Origin: Flavobacterium sp. N2038
GTDB taxonomy: Bacteria > Bacteroidota > Bacteroidia > Flavobacteriales > Flavobacteriaceae
Reading direction: 5' to 3'
NCBI RefSeq assembly: GCF_025947185.1
Contig: NZ_CP110001.1
Span: 1,736,001-1,800,000 of the forward strand
DNA: 64,000 bases
Below are positions 59,251-64,000 of the stretch, one piece after another (within the stretch, counting starts at the first letter, position 1; every line of letters begins with the position of its first letter). The position numbers and the translations under genes were made by a program. The notes beneath the pieces are model-generated. The model was not told the origin of the DNA, searched no databases, and was given only the letters and a program-made list of their open reading frames with translations.

Positions 59251-62037
59251 TTATCTTTTCAGGCTAAAATGTCCTTTTGCTTCTCGTCCATCTTCTAGCT
59301 TGATGGTAAACCAATAATCCGATGAAGGCATTGGTTCTTTAATATAAGTTCCGTCCCATCCCTGGTCAAAAGGAGATAATTGTTTTAGTAATTTTCCGTA
59401 ACGGTCATAAATGTAAATAAGAGCATTTTTATAAATAGGATCGTTTATGCCGATGAAATTCCAATAATCGTTGTAGCCATCATTGTTTGGTGTGAAAAAT
59501 TTTGGAGCATTTAGAACAGCAAAACTTTTTGTTATTCGACCACAACCATCAATACTTTCAACAATTAATTCGTGAAAACCTCCGGGAATATTTTCAAAGA
59601 TTTCAGAATTTTGAAATTCGCTGTAAGTGCCATTTTGAAAATGAATCATATATTGATAGTCTTTCGGATTTTGTATGTTAATAATGATTTGATTTAAAGT
59701 ATTAAAATCATTTATTTCTATGTCATTTACAATAGGAGCACGGGATAGTTTTACAGGATGATCTGAAGTTGAAGTACATCCGGATTTGTTTTCGATCGTG
59801 AGCGTGTAGTTTCCTTCTTTGTTAACTGTGATAGTTGGCGTTGTAGCATTATTTGACCATAAATAGGTATAATCATTAATTTGAGATAAAGGAATAGTGG
59901 ATTCTAAAACTACAGTTGTATTTGGTCCGGATTCGCAAATTACTTTTTGTTCTGCGTTTATTAAAGCAGGAACTGGTTCAACGACAAGTTCAAATTTTCC
60001 GTTTCCGTAGCAGCCATTACTATTTTCAGCTCTTATGTATATCGTTTTAGAATTTGTAGTTATGGTATTTTTTATTTCGTTTAATGATAATGAAGCATCG
60101 CTTTCAGTATTGTAAAAGAATAATTTAACATCAGAAGGCAGATTTAATTGAGATTTGATATTTCGCTTTTTTTCTTCCAAATCAAATAGTGCTTTTCCTT
60201 CTCCCAGATCACATTTATGAAGATCTTCTGGCAAGATCGAAATACTAGGGTTCGCTTGCAGAATTACGGTTGCAATACTATAGCAGGATGAATTTTGCTG
60301 ACTTACTTTTGCATAAAGCACTTCTTTTGGTACTGTGTTTTTATAAATAGGATTTAAAGAAGCAATATTATTGCTGTCTGTGTCGGCTTCATTTTTAGTG
60401 TGATAATAAAACACTTGGTAATCTTTATTTCCTAATGAGATTGCCTCATTAGCAGCAGAAAGATTAAAGGTTGCCAATCCGTCTAGTGAATTGTTATCTT
60501 GTGTGTCGCATTGGATTAGTTTGTATGGTGTTGTAATTACAGCTGGTTTGTCGAAAATAGTTATTGTTTTTTCTATTGGTTCTCTGTTTTCTCCACTTGC
60601 AGTTTTTATCAAAGTCACTTTGTAATCTCCGGCCTTTGCATAAGTATGATAAGCATCTTTACTGTTTGAAGTGCTTCCGTCACCAAAATCCCATAATACG
60701 CTATCAATTGTTTCTTTAGAATTAATGAAAAAATGGGTTGATTGTCCCAAACAGTTGAATTCGTAATCAAAAGTATATAAAAACAAAGAGGTTATAAAAG
60801 GCGGAAGCCCTAGTTTTGAAATCCCGGTTTTTAGGTCGATTTTATTTTGAATATAATTACAATTGATTCCATTAGCTTCGGGATTATTGATTACAGATAT
60901 ATTGTGAATGTTACTATCTGTAAGTGAATAACCTGATCTGTAAATTTTTTCATCAATGGCTAGTTGTAACGCTCCCGCAACATAATTTGAGGAGTTAATG
61001 ATTTGTCTGGAGTTTATTATATCTTCTTTTTTTAGGTCAAATTGTATGAGGTTGCTGCCTTCAGAGAGTCCTATCGGATTATAAGTATTATATGTCATGT
61101 AAAATTTTTCTGATTTTGCAGAAAATTCTATCCCATAGGGATCAATATTATTGTAGAGAAGGGTTTCATTACTTAAGATACCAGTACCGGCATCAAAATT
61201 ATAAAGATATACGTTTCCTGTAAAACGTTTTATCTGACCATTAGAATTCAAATCATTTGAAGTTTTTGTAGACATGTTGGCGATAGCAATCTTTTTTCCA
61301 TTGGGAGATGCTTTTAAATATCCAATGGCATTACCATTGTAACCACCCAGTGGAATGTCTACTGATGTTGTCGTTTTAATGGGAGTTTGATCTATACCAT
61401 TTGTACTTATTTTAAAACTATAAAAAGTATTCTTAAAATGCGTTACAACCCAGAACGAAAAGCCATCAGCATGTTGTACAGCGGTAATTTTTTCTGAGCA
61501 TTTAAATTTTACATCTTCGGTATTATTTACGTCATAAGTAACAAGAGGAACATTCTTTTCAGAAGAGACGATATCTCCTGATCCATTGTTTAGTCTTAAA
61601 TCGACTAAAGAATAATTTAATCCGCTATTTGGAGGGTCTTGATTATTTGTAGGGATATCGTCTACGTTTGCAGGATTAGGTTCGTCTACGGTAAAAATGT
61701 AATACAGATTTGGATCTTTTGGTTTAGGCACTATAATAGCAGATTGCGTACTGGAGCGATGCCCAAAAAGTCCAGTTCCGTTAGGCATTAACTGATGGTT
61801 TTTGTCATAAACAAGTGATCCATCGGTATAAAAAAGTAAATGTCCGTTTTTATCAGAAATGGTAGTGCAGCCTTCGTCTGTAAATAATTTTCCGTTGGTT
61901 AAGGTGATGGGACTTCCAGAATTGAAATCTAATCCTGCTCCATGACCAAAGTACCAAATTGCGGCTTCTTTTTGTGCAGAAACAGGTATTGCAAATAGCA
62001 ACAAGGTTAGGAATATTAATAATTGGAGAGATCTCAT
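59251..62037 (-). CDS. Large secreted PKD-domain protein with T9SS type B C-terminal domain
   Basis: A signal peptide (MRSLQLLIFLTLLLFAIPVS, cut near AQ) begins at ATG 62037, just downstream of a good promoter; codons upstream in frame are not protein-like. Residues 25-430 resemble the WD/beta-propeller-like region seen in flavobacterial PKD proteins (AIWYFGHGAGLDFNSGSPIT, NGKKIAIANMS). A PKD domain lies near residues 440-500 (SVLWDFGDGSTSNSKDAYHT, YAKAGDYKVTL). Two or more repeats of the CD...G...FDL type follow, and the type B sorting domain ends the protein: APKFFTPNNDGYNDYWNFIG...YDRYGKLL...GHFSLKR. Expected export is by T9SS. It is paralogous in layout to the next gene. Confidence 0.9.
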   Translation of the reverse strand: MRSLQLLIFLTLLLFAIPVSAQKEAAIWYFGHGAGLDFNSGSPITLTNGKLFTDEGCTTISDKNGHLLFYTDGSLVYDKNHQLMPNGTGLFGHRSSTQSAIIVPKPKDPNLYYIFTVDEPNPANVDDIPTNNQDPPNSGLNYSLVDLRLNNGSGDIVSSEKNVPLVTYDVNNTEDVKFKCSEKITAVQHADGFSFWVVTHFKNTFYSFKISTNGIDQTPIKTTTSVDIPLGGYNGNAIGYLKASPNGKKIAIANMSTKTSNDLNSNGQIKRFTGNVYLYNFDAGTGILSNETLLYNNIDPYGIEFSAKSEKFYMTYNTYNPIGLSEGSNLIQFDLKKEDIINSRQIINSSNYVAGALQLAIDEKIYRSGYSLTDSNIHNISVINNPEANGINCNYIQNKIDLKTGISKLGLPPFITSLFLYTFDYEFNCLGQSTHFFINSKETIDSVLWDFGDGSTSNSKDAYHTYAKAGDYKVTLIKTASGENREPIEKTITIFDKPAVITTPYKLIQCDTQDNNSLDGLATFNLSAANEAISLGNKDYQVFYYHTKNEADTDSNNIASLNPIYKNTVPKEVLYAKVSQQNSSCYSIATVILQANPSISILPEDLHKCDLGEGKALFDLEEKKRNIKSQLNLPSDVKLFFYNTESDASLSLNEIKNTITTNSKTIYIRAENSNGCYGNGKFELVVEPVPALINAEQKVICESGPNTTVVLESTIPLSQINDYTYLWSNNATTPTITVNKEGNYTLTIENKSGCTSTSDHPVKLSRAPIVNDIEINDFNTLNQIIINIQNPKDYQYMIHFQNGTYSEFQNSEIFENIPGGFHELIVESIDGCGRITKSFAVLNAPKFFTPNNDGYNDYWNFIGINDPIYKNALIYIYDRYGKLLKQLSPFDQGWDGTYIKEPMPSSDYWFTIKLEDGREAKGHFSLKR

Positions 62038-62054
62038 ATATTTCTCATTATGAT

Positions 62055-62082
62055 CAAATATACAAAAACTTGCTGTATGCAA
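62055..62082 (-). promoter_or_regulatory. Promoter of the PKD T9SS gene (TTG, 17 bases, TATATTTG)
   Basis: On the - strand TTG (62080-62082) and TATATTTG (62055-62062) are 17 bases apart, with the ATG at 62037 eighteen bases after the -7 box. Confidence 0.75.
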
Positions 62083-62095
62083 GACGAATACGTTT

Positions 62096-62137
62096 TTATC
62101 TTTTCATGCTTAAATGACTTTTGCTACTTTGGTCATC
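62096..62137 (-). pseudogene. Relic of a third T9SS type B gene: last 13 codons and stop
   Basis: Read on the - strand this encodes DDQSSKSHLSMKR and TAA, aligning residue by residue with the ends of the two neighbouring genes (…KGHFSLKR-stop). Immediately 5' of it the sequence is not T9SS-like but a copy of the typA 3' end. So this is the stump of a lost or rearranged gene. Confidence 0.75.
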
Positions 62138-62223
62138 GACAGACAGAAAAGATTTAAAATCCAATTAGTTTTAAATTTCAATATAAAAATCCCAAATTCC
62201 AATTAGGAGTTTGGGATTTTTTT
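62138..62223. repeat. Duplicated typA 3' end and terminator between the two T9SS genes
   Basis: ACAGACAGAAAAGATTTAAAATC (62139-62161, given here for position) repeats the last codons of typA (59069 onward) with one A fewer. It is followed by the same TTTTAAATTTCAATATAAAAATCCC spacer start and the same terminator stem (62185-62196 / 62210-62223). Similarity continues into the A/T-rich TTGGAATTTGGAATTT words before the next gene's stop. Confidence 0.85.
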
Positions 62224-62277
62224 ATATTTCAATTTGGAATTTGGAATTTGAGATTTAAGTATTGGAATTTTTAAACC

Positions 62278-64000
62278 CTATCTTTTCAAACTAAAATGGC
62301 CTTTTACAAGTTTGCCATTATCAAAAGTTAAAGTAAACCAATAATCATCCGAAGGTAATTGCTGACCATTAAATTGTCCATTCCAACCTGGACTATTCTG
62401 ATTCATTTGCTTTAATAGTTTGCCATAACGATCAAAAATAAAAATCTTGTAGGCAGGCAACTGATCAGAATTTTCAATGATCCATTCATCATGATAACTA
62501 TCGTTGTTTGGAGTAAAGAATTTTGGATAATCTAATACGTAAACCTGAAATGAGTTTGATGGTCCGCAGCCATTTTTATCCTGAGCAATAACATTGTATA
62601 CTCCGGGGGCAACGCCGGTAAATAATGGCTCATCCTGATAGGTTTTTCCATCAAGCGAAAATTGATAATTTCCTGCACCTGTATATTTTATTAAAATTGA
62701 ATTATCATTTCCTGAAAAATCATTTACTGTAACCTCTGTAATGGTCGCAGGTTCAGATAAAATCACTTTAAAATTTTTAGTTTTTTCACAACCATTAGTA
62801 TCAGTTACTTTTACAGAATAGTCGCCGGCAGTATTTACAAGTAATTCATTAGTGGTTTCTCCGGTATTCCATAAATAGCTGCTAAATCCTGTTGCGACAG
62901 ATAATGTTATAGTATCATTTGTGCATACATATGAAGATTCGTCTTCAAAATTAGGTGGATCAAAAGTATTTACAACAAGAGCAACTTTTACAACATCGTA
63001 ACAATCCGGACCATTTACAACTCTGGCATAAATGGTTTGATTAAATGGAGTAGTGTTTTTGAAAATATTTGGTAACGGATTTATTTCTGCTAAAGCGTCA
63101 TTTGCTGTTAAATAATAGACAGCTGTTAAGCTGCTTGGTAATCCTGCAATAACTTGCGGAGTGACTTCGGTATTGAGATCAAATTGATATAAACCATCTT
63201 GTGCGTTATCTGCGTCACAGGTTTTTATCGGACTTGGATCTGTAATCGATGTTGTTGCAATTTGCAATGTTACTTCGGCAATTTTATAACAATTATATAC
63301 ATTTTCTATTCGCGCGTAAACAATTTGATTAGCGGCTTTATTTATGTACATATCGGGTGTCGCAATTGGATTGGTTTTGTTTTGCGCATCAGTTAATTTT
63401 TCGTAATATCCTTTATTAGAAATACTAGCGACATTATTTTTTACGATATTGTCAACTTTGGTTAAATCAAAAATAGAAATTCCGTCGGAGTTGTCATCAC
63501 ATTGTAAAAGAGAAGTATTTGTAGAAAGAATTTCCGGTGCGTAATCAATATTGATTTCGCCAGATGAGACACATGTTCCGCCAATTATTGTAGCATCAAC
63601 TTTATAGGTTCCGGCATCTGTAACTTCAAAAGTTGAATTATGACCAAGAACTGTTGCAGGATCAGCTTTTTTGTACCATTTAAAAGTATAATTAGCAGGG
63701 TCTAATTTACTGTCTAAAAGTATTTTTTCTCCAAAACAAGCTGGATTGTTGCCTGCAATAGTACGATCTTCGCCTAAGGTAATTGTCGAAGTAAAACTTC
63801 CGGCTTCAAGAAAAATTGCCGATTCCAGATTTCTGTTTCTATCGTCAGCAATGACCATTTTAACATGATAAGTTTTCCCCGGAGTAACATTAGTCTGAGC
63901 TGTCATTACCTTAGTTTGTCCGGCATAATTTACCGGACTGGTATTATTATTTAAACCATTAAAGTAATTTTCATTTGAGGCAGAACAACCGGTATAAGTT
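62278..64000 (-). CDS. Large secreted protein with T9SS type B C-terminal domain (5' end beyond window)
   Basis: The frame stays open to base 64000 (upstream of its first visible Met the translation reads YTGCSASNENYFNGLN and SPVNYAGQTKV), so the N terminus is missing. That first part with GKTYHVKMVIADDRNRNLES and AIFLEAGSF fits a choice-of-anchor L domain. Then come Ig-like/PKD-type units (CFGEKILLDSKLDPANYTFK), two repeats of the type LQCDDNSDGISIFDLTKVDN and KTCDADNAQDGLYQFDLNTE, and the sorting domain YPKFFTPNNDSYHDEWIIEN...FDRYGKLLKQ...GHFSLKR. Export by T9SS is expected. It shares repeat and C-terminal architecture with the upstream-numbered neighbour. Confidence 0.88.
   Translation of the reverse strand, partial: TYTGCSASNENYFNGLNNNTSPVNYAGQTKVMTAQTNVTPGKTYHVKMVIADDRNRNLESAIFLEAGSFTSTITLGEDRTIAGNNPACFGEKILLDSKLDPANYTFKWYKKADPATVLGHNSTFEVTDAGTYKVDATIIGGTCVSSGEINIDYAPEILSTNTSLLQCDDNSDGISIFDLTKVDNIVKNNVASISNKGYYEKLTDAQNKTNPIATPDMYINKAANQIVYARIENVYNCYKIAEVTLQIATTSITDPSPIKTCDADNAQDGLYQFDLNTEVTPQVIAGLPSSLTAVYYLTANDALAEINPLPNIFKNTTPFNQTIYARVVNGPDCYDVVKVALVVNTFDPPNFEDESSYVCTNDTITLSVATGFSSYLWNTGETTNELLVNTAGDYSVKVTDTNGCEKTKNFKVILSEPATITEVTVNDFSGNDNSILIKYTGAGNYQFSLDGKTYQDEPLFTGVAPGVYNVIAQDKNGCGPSNSFQVYVLDYPKFFTPNNDSYHDEWIIENSDQLPAYKIFIFDRYGKLLKQMNQNSPGWNGQFNGQQLPSDDYWFTLTFDNGKLVKGHFSLKR

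Overview
The window looks like a chromosomal segment of a Flavobacterium-type member of the Bacteroidota (Flavobacteriia). The evidence is the low G+C content, three large secreted proteins with type B type-IX-secretion (T9SS) C-terminal domains, many TAnnTTTG (-7) promoter boxes, a bacillithiol gene (bshC), the Bacteroidota-specific order rpmB-rpmG-DUF4295-ftsY, and an archaeal-type prolyl-tRNA synthetase. No phage, plasmid, insertion sequence or CRISPR array was seen.

Layout. (1) 1-11337: the distal half of a surface-polysaccharide (capsule/O-antigen/EPS) locus, all on the + strand. It holds a flippase (cut by the window edge), a Wzy-like polymerase broken at a four-copy heptanucleotide repeat, two glycosyltransferases, a GT4-GT26 fusion, a WcaJ-like priming transferase, a Wza-like export lipoprotein and a Wzc-like tyrosine kinase. 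A bidirectional terminator separates it from a convergent PHP-type tyrosine phosphatase, the probable counterpart of the kinase. (2) 12-17 kb: an HGSNAT-like membrane acyltransferase, two small secreted proteins, a BamA-like barrel and a GT2 enzyme. (3) 17-25.7 kb: housekeeping genes, namely a 2-oxoacid dehydrogenase E2 and a DnaQ-like exonuclease (each interrupted by a single-base frame break), a FAH-family hydrolase, an Hpt protein, cinA, rpmB, rpmG, DUF4295, ftsY, a lipoprotein archaemetzincin and a DUF721 gene. (4) 25.7-41.8 kb: ndk, a second HGSNAT-like protein, bshC, an MHS-type transporter, a T9SS substrate, a B12-type radical SAM protein, a metallo-beta-lactamase-fold hydrolase, a two-component pair, a DUF1573 protein, an L,D-transpeptidase and an NlpC/P60 hydrolase. 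(5) 42-52.6 kb: sialate O-acetylesterase, aldo/keto reductase, an outer-membrane porin, a peptidoglycan amidase, rimO, an OmpP1/FadL barrel and a WGYPG-repeat lipoprotein. (6) 52.6-64 kb: proS, two tRNA-Glu genes, rpsT, a PAS histidine kinase with its response regulator, typA, and two T9SS type B proteins in tandem, the second running off the end.

The strongest unexplained signals are the heptanucleotide repeat that decides the reading frame of the polysaccharide polymerase; a recombination scar between the last two T9SS genes that carries a copy of the typA 3' end plus the last codons of a lost third T9SS gene; two -1 frame breaks in neighbouring genes, each at a slippery-looking heptamer, with sequencing error a serious alternative; and several families of intergenic palindromes. 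All functional calls rest on motifs and remembered family features; no database search was possible.
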